Source: Alphaproteobacteria bacterium
GTDB lineage: Bacteria; Pseudomonadota; Alphaproteobacteria; Rickettsiales; RI-342
DNA: 18,482 nucleotides
Direction: 5' to 3'
NCBI GenBank assembly: GCA_020851915.1
Contig: JADZBT010000081.1
Location: forward strand, 1-18,482
Below the pieces are notes generated by a model, which did no database searches, was not told the origin of the DNA, and saw nothing but the letters and a program-made list of their open reading frames with translations. Shown here in pieces: positions 1 through 6,713 of the stretch. Position 1 is the first letter of the stretch. Each line of letters starts with the position of its first letter. The translations under genes and the position numbers were made by a program.

Positions 1-196
1 CCACGGAACCGTCTTCCTGTATCAGGTCTGTAAGCTCGAGTATATCCTCGCCGACCGGCGCAGCAGACGCAGGTGCAGGTGCAGCCGCAGGAGGAGGCGG
101 AGCATCGCCTTCATCGGCAATGATCTGCTTAATCGATTGCAGGATGTCCTCCATGGAGGGGTCTTTTTCGTCCGTCTCTGCCGTGGCCTTGGCCAT
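1..196 (-). CDS. popZ: PopZ-like / DUF2497 family protein, N-terminal part (runs off the window)
   Basis: Only the first 65 codons are present; the gene continues past base 1. The translation opens MAKATAETDEKDPSMEDILQ and continues SIKQIIADEG. The MEDILxSIxxIIADE block is the conserved N-terminal helix of the PopZ/DUF2497 family. A Pro/Ala-rich low-complexity linker follows (about residues 33-48), then an acidic stretch with ILELTDLI, also typical of the family. In Caulobacter PopZ is a self-assembling cell-pole organiser: the N-terminal helix binds client proteins and the C-terminus oligomerises. The C-terminal half that would show oligomerisation lies outside. The ATG at 194-196 has no strong ribosome binding site. 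A TACAAT hexamer at 223-228 (minus strand) could be a -10, but no good -35 is visible. Position just downstream of pcm-tolC fits the usual alphaproteobacterial order. Confidence 0.85.
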   Translation of the reverse strand, partial: MAKATAETDEKDPSMEDILQSIKQIIADEGDAPPPPAAAPAPASAAPVGEDILELTDLIQEDGSV

Positions 197-297
197 GAAA
201 TTAACTCAAAACCTGCATTGATATTGTACCCGAGGCACATCCAATCCGGAATGTATCAGAGGGTTCCCCAAAACACAACTACTTCACATCCCGCGCG

Positions 298-1644
298 CTA
301 AAACCCCAATATCTTGTATTTGACCTGTCGATAATGTGCATCGGGATCATACGCTTCCGTATCGATTTTCTGCCCCTCCGCCGTCAACTGGCCGAGCACG
401 GCGGCGAGATCAAACACCGCCACCGCATAATCGCGCTGCGAGCGCACGAAATTCACCTGCGCCTGAAATAATTCCTGCTCGGCATCCAGCACATCGAGGG
501 TTGTGCGTGCGCCGTATTGCTCCTCTTGCCTAACACCATCCAGCGCCACTTCCGCTGCTTTGATCGCCGCTTCGTTGGACGCGATGATCGCACGGTTGGT
601 TTCCACGGTCTTCCATGCCTGCACCACGCTCTCCAGCAAACGATTATGGGCATCGGCCTCGCTCTGCTTGCTGCGCTCGTAATTGCTCTGCGCCTGACGT
701 ATGCGCGAATACTCCGCGCCCGACTGATAGAGGGGGATACTGACATTCATCACGACGGAGTCGTTTTCGACGTCCCCACCTCCCATGAAACTATTTCCGC
801 TGCTCCGCTCCATCGAACCTACCACCGCCACGCTCGGCAGCAGCGACGACATGCTGGCATCCACCGCAGAATCACCCGATTTGGTGAGGAATTCCGCACG
901 CTTGAGATCCGGGCTTCCGGCGCGCGCCAGCTGCGTGGCCTCTTCCAGAGATTTCGGCAATACCGGCATATCGAACTCGGCATTCAGATTCTCCGGCGCC
1001 TCACCCACGATGCGGACATAGGTCGCCTTGGACGTGACTAAATTCCCTTCCGCCTGCACGCGCCCGGACACCGCGACCGACAGGCGGGATTCCGCCTGAG
1101 CGACGTCTGTGCGCGTCACCTCGCCTACCGCGAAACGATCCCGCACCGCCTTCAGCTGCTCTTCGAGCACTTTCTCGTTATTCCGGCTGAAATCCAGAAC
1201 GGACGTATCGCGCACGACGTCCATATAGGAGGCCACTGCGTTCAACAATACCTCCTGTTCTTTTGCCTTTAACTGCTCGCGCGCGGCGCGGACGCGATAA
1301 CGATTCCCCTCAACGCGCTTCACCGTGCCGAAACCGTTGAATATCGGCTGCTGGATGGAAATATCCTTGCTCTCGGTGTCACGGGTGTTTTCCGCCGCCG
1401 AGCCGATCTGGGTACGCTGACGCCCACGATCATATCCCGCCGTTATGGTGGGGCGAAACCCGGCAACCGCCTGCGACAGGTCTTCGTCCACCGCCTCAAG
1501 ATTCGAGCGCTCGGCTTTCAGTTCCGGATTGAATTCATAGGCGGCTTTCAGTGTTTCCTTCAGCGTTACCGCCTCTGCAGAGAACGGGGCTATTACACTC
1601 AGTACGCACGCTATCGCCGTACCCGTCACCAAACGCTTCATCAT
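298..1644 (-). CDS. tolC: TolC family outer-membrane efflux/secretion channel
   Basis: A 448-aa protein of normal TolC length. It begins with a Sec signal peptide (MMKRLV followed by a hydrophobic core, likely cut after the AEA near residue 25). The mature part starts VTLKETLKAAYEFNPEL, the usual opening of the outer-membrane efflux protein domain. Two homologous halves of long coiled-coil helices can be followed, with the paired RTDVAQAESRL and RTTLDVLDAEQELF segments that mark equivalent helices of each repeat. Such trimers form the outer-membrane/periplasmic duct for type I secretion and RND or ABC efflux. No inner-membrane partner is in the window, so its substrate is unknown. The start is ATG 1642-1644 with AGAGGA six bases upstream; a second ATG follows immediately. 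It lies 57 bp after pcm on the same strand and is probably cotranscribed with it. Confidence 0.93.
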   Translation of the reverse strand: MMKRLVTGTAIACVLSVIAPFSAEAVTLKETLKAAYEFNPELKAERSNLEAVDEDLSQAVAGFRPTITAGYDRGRQRTQIGSAAENTRDTESKDISIQQPIFNGFGTVKRVEGNRYRVRAAREQLKAKEQEVLLNAVASYMDVVRDTSVLDFSRNNEKVLEEQLKAVRDRFAVGEVTRTDVAQAESRLSVAVSGRVQAEGNLVTSKATYVRIVGEAPENLNAEFDMPVLPKSLEEATQLARAGSPDLKRAEFLTKSGDSAVDASMSSLLPSVAVVGSMERSSGNSFMGGGDVENDSVVMNVSIPLYQSGAEYSRIRQAQSNYERSKQSEADAHNRLLESVVQAWKTVETNRAIIASNEAAIKAAEVALDGVRQEEQYGARTTLDVLDAEQELFQAQVNFVRSQRDYAVAVFDLAAVLGQLTAEGQKIDTEAYDPDAHYRQVKYKILGF

Positions 1645-1701
1645 CGGCTATCCTCTATTTCTGCCAAAGGTTTCGATACGCATACAAAACCGAATTGTAA
1701 T

Positions 1702-2466
1702 CTACCGGAAATTCGCCGGACGGGCTTGCCAAACCTCCGCCCGACACGCCGTAAGCGGCGCTCTTGCCTCTCGGTTGTTGCCAAAATGAAACAAGCGGAA
1801 CCCAGCTAAGAAACCAAATCCCGGGCGCTTGCCGAACCCCGGCAATACGCGCGGCGCGGTATCGCACACCGAATGGTAGGAATGATACACTCCCGAGCGG
1901 CGGATCACCGATACATGCCCCACCCCGGACTCCGAAAGCACCGCCACCAGCCGCCCGCCGTCGCGGAGCTGATCCGTAATGGCCTCCGGCAATTCTTCCG
2001 CGCCACCATTGATGAAAATGACGTCGTAGGGCTTCTCCTGCGCGTACCCGTCCGCAAGTCCGCCGATGGTGATATTCACATTGTGTATCCCAAGCTCCTT
2101 CAGCGTCGCGTTCGCCTTGGACGCCAGCATCTCATCTTCCTCGATCGCATAGACCTCGCGCGCCAGCTTCGCCAGCACCGCGCAGGCGTAGCCGCGCTCC
2201 GCGCCCACCACCAGCACCTTGTCGGAAGGCCGCACGTCCGCCGACTGGATCATCCGCGCCAGTATCATGGGTTCCAGTATGACGCGACCGCTATTCCCGG
2301 GAAGCGGGAGGTCGCCGTCCACATAGGCCACCGGATGATACGCAGCCGGAACGAATTTCTCACGCGGCAGCGACGCCAGCGCCTCGACCAGACGAGGCTC
2401 AGTGACGTGATTGGTAAGCACCTGATTGTCCAGCATGTTCTGGCGACTTAATGCATTAAGGCTCAT
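1702..2466 (-). CDS. pcm: Protein-L-isoaspartate O-methyltransferase family protein with extended C-terminus
   Basis: A 254-aa member of the PCMT family, which uses S-adenosylmethionine to methylate isoaspartyl residues and so starts their repair. Family features are the N-terminal MLDNQVLTNHVTEPRLVEAL and REKFVP region, ILEPMILARM, an AdoMet-binding strand VLVVGAERGYACAVLA (residues 84-99), the acidic YAIEED at the end of strand 2, and FINGGAEELPEAI near 151-163. The AdoMet loop reads GAERGY rather than the usual glycine-rich GxGxGY, so activity is uncertain. Alphaproteobacterial homologues commonly end LPGF-x-x-x-P-x-F-x-F; this protein has LPGFGKRPGFGF (208-219) followed by 35 extra residues, which suggests a lost stop (see findings). 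ATG 2464-2466 is preceded by AAGGA eight bases upstream. A good promoter lies just upstream. Confidence 0.88.
   Translation of the reverse strand: MSLNALSRQNMLDNQVLTNHVTEPRLVEALASLPREKFVPAAYHPVAYVDGDLPLPGNSGRVILEPMILARMIQSADVRPSDKVLVVGAERGYACAVLAKLAREVYAIEEDEMLASKANATLKELGIHNVNITIGGLADGYAQEKPYDVIFINGGAEELPEAITDQLRDGGRLVAVLSESGVGHVSVIRRSGVYHSYHSVCDTAPRVLPGFGKRPGFGFLAGFRLFHFGNNREARAPLTACRAEVWQARPANFR
1747..1760. repeat. Short GC hairpin inside the pcm C-terminal extension
   Basis: CGCCG-TAAG-CGGCG forms a perfect 5-bp stem with a 4-nt loop. It lies between the presumed ancestral pcm stop (1806-1808) and tolC, in what would be intergenic DNA if that stop were intact. No T-run follows on the minus strand, so it is not a classic intrinsic terminator. 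Confidence 0.35.
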
Positions 2467-2504
2467 GGGGATATTCCTTGCCGTGACGGGATTTCAGGCC
2501 CTCA

Positions 2505-2533
2505 GTTCTAGGGGGTAGGAAATGGCTTGTCAA
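2505..2533 (-). promoter_or_regulatory. Putative sigma-70 promoter of pcm-tolC
   Basis: On the minus strand a perfect -35 TTGACA (plus 2528-2533) is followed by a 17-bp spacer and TAGAAC (plus 2505-2510), which matches four of six -10 positions. The start of transcription would fall near 2498, giving a leader of about 32 nt before the pcm ATG. It lies in the divergent 189-bp region shared with the 326-aa hypothetical gene. Confidence 0.5.
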
Positions 2534-2598
2534 ATATGCCTTATATTTAACAATTCTGTAACTATCGTCCTGTAGAATGGCGTCACTGTGAGAATTTC

Positions 2599-2625
2599 AA
2601 CGTCCCGCACGCGGAAACGTCCCGC
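2599..2625 (+). repeat. Two direct copies of AACGTCCCGC upstream of the orphan gene
   Basis: AACGTCCCGC occurs at 2599-2608 and again at 2616-2625, 17 bp apart start to start. An overlapping inverted pair ACGCGG (2609-2614) / CCGCGT (2622-2627) could form a 6-bp stem with a 7-nt loop. It sits about 30 bp before the start codon of the 326-aa gene, so it is either in its leader or at an operator. No known regulator is recognised. Confidence 0.4.
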
Positions 2626-2655
2626 GTTCGGTGGGAGAATACAGGGAGATATAAA

Positions 2656-3636
2656 ATGGGCGACGGAACAGAAAACACTACCCCACCACCGGACATCACG
2701 GATGCACCCCTCCCACCGCAAACCTATGAGTACATTATTGAGGTACTTCAGGCGTGGTATGACAAAGAAAAGTTTGGATATTTTGGGCCAGATGTCCCGC
2801 CGGCCTCTATGCAACACCAATGGAACCTCATTGTAATAGCGCATGATCAGGGAACACTTACCACCGACATGCTGCTGTCGATAATAGATACGATCGAAAC
2901 TCCGGAGGCAAAACAGCAATTCATCGACAAGCTATTAAAATACGATGATTTGAAACTTGGCGAAGATAATAGCATTACTGACGGCACTACGCCGCAGGGA
3001 GGCAATCAGACCTACTCAGGAGAAGTGCAGGTATTTCTGAATAGATTAGCCCGCGAATCGACAAATGTTTCGGGCCTGACCGATTTCTTTACCGGCACGA
3101 ATTATGGCGACGACGTCATAATCGCTCTCGAAAAGGGCCTATTGAGTAACGCCATCGCAAAAGGAGATATAGCGAGTATATCCGCGCTGGCAGACAGTAC
3201 CCCCATGTTCTACTTTGACGGCATAGAGGCCGAACTCGCTAATACGCCTTGGGCAGCCGAGATCTTTACCCGGGCATATATCAGAGAGGGAAATTTTACC
3301 TCCATTTCCAAAATGCTGGAGGCAAACCCAGCTCTGATAAGCACTATCGGGGATGAAACAATAGCGGATGACAGTAAGTTTCTTCATGTAATTATTGATC
3401 AGACGTTGATACCCAAGAGAAATACAACCTATCCAGAAATGTTAGCAAATGCGAACAAAGTGGAAGCCAACCTGCAGGCCGCGCTCGACTGCAATCCCAG
3501 CGCAATGGTGACGTTGCTCAATCTGCAACAAATGGGAGTCCTCAGTGATCCAAAGGCGGTAGAAGAGCTCGTGGTGGATGCTCAAGGCAATCTGCCCGAC
3601 AATAGAATGCCGTCCTGCCCGGTCCTAGTTAAGTAG
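2656..3636 (+). CDS. Hypothetical protein, possible degenerate ankyrin-like / alpha-solenoid
   Basis: A 326-aa protein I do not recognise. The ATG at 2656 has AGGGAG seven bases upstream. There is no signal peptide or membrane segment; the N-terminus is acidic and proline-rich (MGDGTENTTPPPDITDAPLP). The rest is predicted helical. Residues about 160-260 carry spaced units of ankyrin flavour: AIAKGDIASISALADSTP, then AYIREGNFTSISKMLEANPA, then DSKFLHVIIDQTLI, each pairing two short helices, but without the canonical TPLHxAA motif. Its base composition is visibly more AT-rich than its neighbours and it splits the minus-strand pcm and ftsY blocks, so recent acquisition is plausible. It converges on ftsY with 12 bp between the stops. 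That the gene is real is likely; the fold is inference and the function unknown. Confidence 0.75.
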   Translation: MGDGTENTTPPPDITDAPLPPQTYEYIIEVLQAWYDKEKFGYFGPDVPPASMQHQWNLIVIAHDQGTLTTDMLLSIIDTIETPEAKQQFIDKLLKYDDLKLGEDNSITDGTTPQGGNQTYSGEVQVFLNRLARESTNVSGLTDFFTGTNYGDDVIIALEKGLLSNAIAKGDIASISALADSTPMFYFDGIEAELANTPWAAEIFTRAYIREGNFTSISKMLEANPALISTIGDETIADDSKFLHVIIDQTLIPKRNTTYPEMLANANKVEANLQAALDCNPSAMVTLLNLQQMGVLSDPKAVEELVVDAQGNLPDNRMPSCPVLVK

Positions 3637-3653
3637 TGTGATCGCCGATCACA
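3637..3653. terminator. Inverted repeat across the convergent ends of the orphan gene and ftsY
   Basis: TGTGATCG-C-CGATCACA is a perfect 17-bp inverted repeat starting directly after the orphan's TAG stop (3634-3636) and covering the ftsY TGA stop (3649-3651). Its position suggests a two-way transcription end signal. No T-run is present and the centre is too tight for the whole arm to pair in RNA, so the terminator call is weak. Confidence 0.35.
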
Positions 3654-4560
3654 ACCCCATCAGGCTGTTCGCAAAGTCGGACGCATCGAACGGCTTGAGG
3701 TCGTCGATGCCCTCGCCCACGCCGATGGCGTGTATCGGCAGGCCGAATTCTCTCGCAAGCGCGACCACGACACCGCCCTTCGCCGTGCCATCGAGCTTGG
3801 TGACGACCAAGCCAGTCACGCCCGCTTTATCGCGAAAAGCTTTGACCTGACTGTGGGCGTTCTGGCCGGTGGTGGCGTCGAGTATCTGCACCACCGCATG
3901 CGGCGCGGAGTCATCGAGCTTTTTTATCACGCGGGTGATCTTTTCCAGCTCGGCCATCAGGTTCTTGTCGTTCTGCAGACGCCCGCCGGTATCGACCAGC
4001 ACGATGTCCGCACCCGATGCGCGCGCATGCTCAATGGCCTGATAAGCCACGCTCGCAGGATCGCCCTTCTCCACGCCGGAGATGACCTCGCAGCCGACGC
4101 GCCCTCCCCATACCTTCAACTGCTCCACCGCCGCCGCGCGGAAGGTGTCACCCGCCGCCAGCAGCACCGACCAACCGCTATCCATCAGAAATTTTGCCAT
4201 CTTGCCGATGGTCGTCGTCTTGCCGTTGCCGTTGACGCCCACCACCAACACCACGAACGGTTTATGGGAAGTGTCCACATCCACCGGCACGGCGACCGGG
4301 GCCAGCAGCGCGGCGATGTCCGTGGCCAGAACCTTGCGGACTTCCTCGGCGCTTATCTCTTTATCGAAGCGTTCCTTGCGGAGTTTTTCGACCAGCATGG
4401 CCGACGTCTGCACACCCATGTCGGAGGCGATGAGCAATTCCTCCAGTTCCTCCAGCATGGCATCGTCGAGTTTGCGGCGCGTAAAAATATCGCCGATGCC
4501 CTGAGTAATTTTGGCAGAGCTTTTGGACAGGCCAGACTTGAGGCGCTCAAACCAGCTCAT
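3649..4560 (-). CDS. ftsY: Signal recognition particle receptor FtsY
   Basis: A 303-aa SRP-type GTPase that docks ribosome-SRP complexes at the inner membrane for cotranslational insertion. The N domain (about 1-90) begins MSWFERLKSGLSKSS, the amphipathic helix usual in forms lacking a long acidic A domain. The NG GTPase motifs are all visible: P-loop GVNGNGKT (108-115), DTFRAAAVEQL (138-148), DTGGR (190-194), and TKLDGTAKGG (254-263) for guanine specificity, ending with the closing GVGEGIDDLKPF. The length is normal for alphaproteobacteria. Its ATG overlaps the mtaB stop by 4 bp (ATGA), so the two are translationally coupled, ftsY being the last gene of the dapF-mtaB-ftsY run. Confidence 0.98.
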   Translation of the reverse strand: MSWFERLKSGLSKSSAKITQGIGDIFTRRKLDDAMLEELEELLIASDMGVQTSAMLVEKLRKERFDKEISAEEVRKVLATDIAALLAPVAVPVDVDTSHKPFVVLVVGVNGNGKTTTIGKMAKFLMDSGWSVLLAAGDTFRAAAVEQLKVWGGRVGCEVISGVEKGDPASVAYQAIEHARASGADIVLVDTGGRLQNDKNLMAELEKITRVIKKLDDSAPHAVVQILDATTGQNAHSQVKAFRDKAGVTGLVVTKLDGTAKGGVVVALAREFGLPIHAIGVGEGIDDLKPFDASDFANSLMGL

Positions 4561-5816
4561 GCGGTGACGCCGCCGTATAGCTGCTTCGCATCGGCACGGT
4601 GTATGGTGGCCGACAGCACCGTGCCCGGAATGGCGGGAACATCCAGCACCACGGGCGCGAAATGTTCGGTGCGGCCCAGCATCTCTTTTTCCACCAGCAC
4701 CTGCTCCACGCGTCCCACGCGGGAGTCGAGATAGCGCACAAGCTGCTGCTCGCCTGCGGCCCGCAGCCGCGCCGCACGCTCCTTGCGAAGCTCCTTCGGA
4801 ACCTGCGGCATGCGCGCCGCCGGAGTGCCCGGACGTGCGGAATAGGGGAATACATGGAGATAGGTCAGCCCGGCATCCTCAACGATGGCAAGGGTATTCG
4901 CGAACATCTCCTCGCTCTCGGTCGGGAAACCGGCGATGATGTCGGCGCCGAACACCACGTCGGGACGCGCCTTGCGTACATGGGCGCAGAAATCGAGGAT
5001 GTCCTGACGCAGATGGCGGCGCTTCATGCGCTTCAGCACCATATCGTCGCCTGCTTGCAGACTGATGTGGATGTGCGGCATCAGGCGCGGTTCCTCGGCT
5101 ACCAGCGCGTAGAATGCTTCATCCGCTTCAATGGCATCGATGGAAGACAGGCGCAGGCGCGGCAGTTCCGGAACCAATTTGAGGATACGGCGCATGAGGT
5201 CGGTGAGCGTCGGCTGGCCGGGAAGATCCTTGCCGTAATCGGTGATGTCCACGCCGGTGATGACGACCTCTTTGTAGCCGCTCTCTACCAACGCACGCAC
5301 CTGCGATACCACCTCACCCGCCGGTACGCTGCGGCTGTTACCGCGTCCATAAGGGATGATGCAGAAGGTGCAGCGGTGATTGCAGCCGTTCTGCACCTGC
5401 ACGAATGCGCGTGCGCGGCCTTCGAGGCCGGCGACCAGATGCGAGGCGGTTTCCTTCACCGACATGATGTCGTTGACCTGGATCTTCTCGTCGCCGGATA
5501 TATCGAAACGGAGATTCTGGAAGGTATCCGCTTTCAGCTTTTCTTCGTTGCCGATGACGTGATCGACCTCCGGCATCCCGGCATATTTCTCCGGGGATAT
5601 TTGCGCGCCGCAGCCGGTGACGATGATGGTCGCACCGGGCCGCTCGCGGCGGAGCTTGCGTATCGCCTGACGCGCCTGCCGCTCGGCCTCGGCGGTGACG
5701 GCGCAGGTGTTCACCACCACTGCATCGTCAAGGCCGCTCGCGGATAAATGGCCGCGCATCACCTCGCTCTCGTAGGTGTTCAGCCGGCAGCCGAATGTGA
5801 TGATGTCGTTCTTCAT
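4557..5816 (-). CDS. mtaB: tRNA t6A37 methylthiotransferase MtaB
   Basis: A 419-aa radical-SAM methylthiotransferase that adds a 2-methylthio group to N6-threonylcarbamoyladenosine at tRNA position 37. The N-terminal UPF0004 domain supplies three cysteines for the second Fe-S cluster: C10 (TFGCRLN), C38 (VNTCAV) and C69 (VTGCGA). The radical-SAM triad is C145, C149 and C152 in GCNHRCTFCIIPYGRG. A C-terminal TRAM-like segment (VEKEMLGRTEHFAPV) follows. FGCRLN and GNSRS favour MtaB over MiaB or RimO. The ATG at 5814-5816 has no clear Shine-Dalgarno and follows a hairpin-containing 70-bp gap after dapF. Confidence 0.95.
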   Translation of the reverse strand: MKNDIITFGCRLNTYESEVMRGHLSASGLDDAVVVNTCAVTAEAERQARQAIRKLRRERPGATIIVTGCGAQISPEKYAGMPEVDHVIGNEEKLKADTFQNLRFDISGDEKIQVNDIMSVKETASHLVAGLEGRARAFVQVQNGCNHRCTFCIIPYGRGNSRSVPAGEVVSQVRALVESGYKEVVITGVDITDYGKDLPGQPTLTDLMRRILKLVPELPRLRLSSIDAIEADEAFYALVAEEPRLMPHIHISLQAGDDMVLKRMKRRHLRQDILDFCAHVRKARPDVVFGADIIAGFPTESEEMFANTLAIVEDAGLTYLHVFPYSARPGTPAARMPQVPKELRKERAARLRAAGEQQLVRYLDSRVGRVEQVLVEKEMLGRTEHFAPVVLDVPAIPGTVLSATIHRADAKQLYGGVTA

Positions 5817-5828
5817 ATTTTTAGAGTC

Positions 5829-5882
5829 TAGAGTTCAGAGTCCAGTGAAGAGCAGAAATGTTTAACTGGACTCTGGACTCTA
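5829..5882. repeat. Palindromic hairpin element with clustered GANTC sites
   Basis: An 18-bp inverted repeat (5829-5846 against 5865-5882) with a single mismatch that stays a G-U pair in one RNA orientation, and an 18-nt loop. It fills the gap between the dapF stop and the mtaB start. With the adjoining bases (from 5824) it carries four GAGTC/GACTC sites, at 5824, 5838, 5869 and 5876. No T-run follows the stem on the minus strand, so it is not a typical terminator. It could be a dispersed palindromic repeat, an mRNA processing or stabilising stem between dapF and mtaB, or a methylation-sensitive site. Confidence 0.7.
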
Positions 5883-5886
5883 ACTA

Positions 5887-6705
5887 CTAAACTTCCACCG
5901 TTCCTTCGAAACTCAGCGCCACGGGGCCGGTCATCAACACGTGGCCATCCGTTTCGCGCCAGCGGATTTCTAGGTCACCTCCGGGCAAATGTACAGTGTT
6001 TTCGCGGGGTGCAAGCCCCCGGCGATGCGCCGCCACCGCCGCCGCGCAGGCCGCAGTGCCACAGGCCAGCGTTTCTCCGACGCCGCGCTCCCATACGCGC
6101 AGAAACAGCCTTCCGCCCTCGCTTACGCGTGCTATAGTAATGTTACACTGTGCAGGAAACAGGGGGTGATGCTCCAGTTTCGGGCCCAATGCGGCAAGAT
6201 CGACGGCATCCGTATCGTTCACGAAAAAGATGGCGTGCGGGTTGCCCATCCCTACCGCAACAGGGTTGGACAGCGGCCCTTCGGCGATGGGAAGCGATAG
6301 GGTATCCATGGCTTTTGCCAGTGGAATATCCTGCCAGTCGAGCTTCGCTTCGCCCATATCCACCGTGATACGACCATCCGATTCACGGCGACAGGACAGC
6401 AGTCCGGCTCTGGTCGCAATAGAGGATTCCGTCCCGCCGGACTCCTGCATGATGAGAGAAGCCACGCAGCGCGAGGCATTGCCGCAAGCCCCTACCTCGC
6501 TCCCGTCGGCATTATAGATACGCATGAAGGTGTCTGCGGCAGGTGAAGGCTCCATCACCACCAGCTGGTCGCAGCCGATGCCACGCCGACGATCGGAGAG
6601 ATGGCGGACGGCATCCACGGAAAGCGCCAGCGGCTGCTTACGGCCATCGAAGACAACAAAATCGTTGCCCAGCCCGTGCATCTTGCGAAAGGGAATCCGC
6701 AGCAT
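5887..6705 (-). CDS. dapF: Diaminopimelate epimerase
   Basis: A 272-aa cofactor-independent epimerase that converts LL- to meso-diaminopimelate for lysine and peptidoglycan synthesis. The N-terminus FRKMHGLGNDFVVFD is the family signature. The two catalytic cysteines are C74 in GACGNASRC and C215 in ETLACGTAAC, one in each pseudo-symmetric lobe; NADGSE (65-70), GNPHAIFF (154-161) and ERGVGET (206-212) are substrate-binding motifs. The start is ATG 6703-6705, eight bases after the stop of the upstream transporter, with no Shine-Dalgarno sequence, so translation is probably coupled. The dapF-mtaB-ftsY order is frequent in alphaproteobacteria. Confidence 0.97.
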   Translation of the reverse strand: MLRIPFRKMHGLGNDFVVFDGRKQPLALSVDAVRHLSDRRRGIGCDQLVVMEPSPAADTFMRIYNADGSEVGACGNASRCVASLIMQESGGTESSIATRAGLLSCRRESDGRITVDMGEAKLDWQDIPLAKAMDTLSLPIAEGPLSNPVAVGMGNPHAIFFVNDTDAVDLAALGPKLEHHPLFPAQCNITIARVSEGGRLFLRVWERGVGETLACGTAACAAAVAAHRRGLAPRENTVHLPGGDLEIRWRETDGHVLMTGPVALSFEGTVEV

Positions 6706-6713
6706 TGAATGAG

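Noticed and set aside
2447..2460. 14-bp perfect palindrome CTTAATGCATTAAG at the pcm start
   Set aside because: It lies within codons 3-7 of pcm; its TTAA halves are four bases apart, not the seven of a CtrA site. Probably coincidence.
3637..3653. CRP-type operator (TGTGA...TCACA)
   Set aside because: The half-sites are separated by seven bases, not the six CRP requires, and the site lies between two gene ends rather than upstream of a gene.
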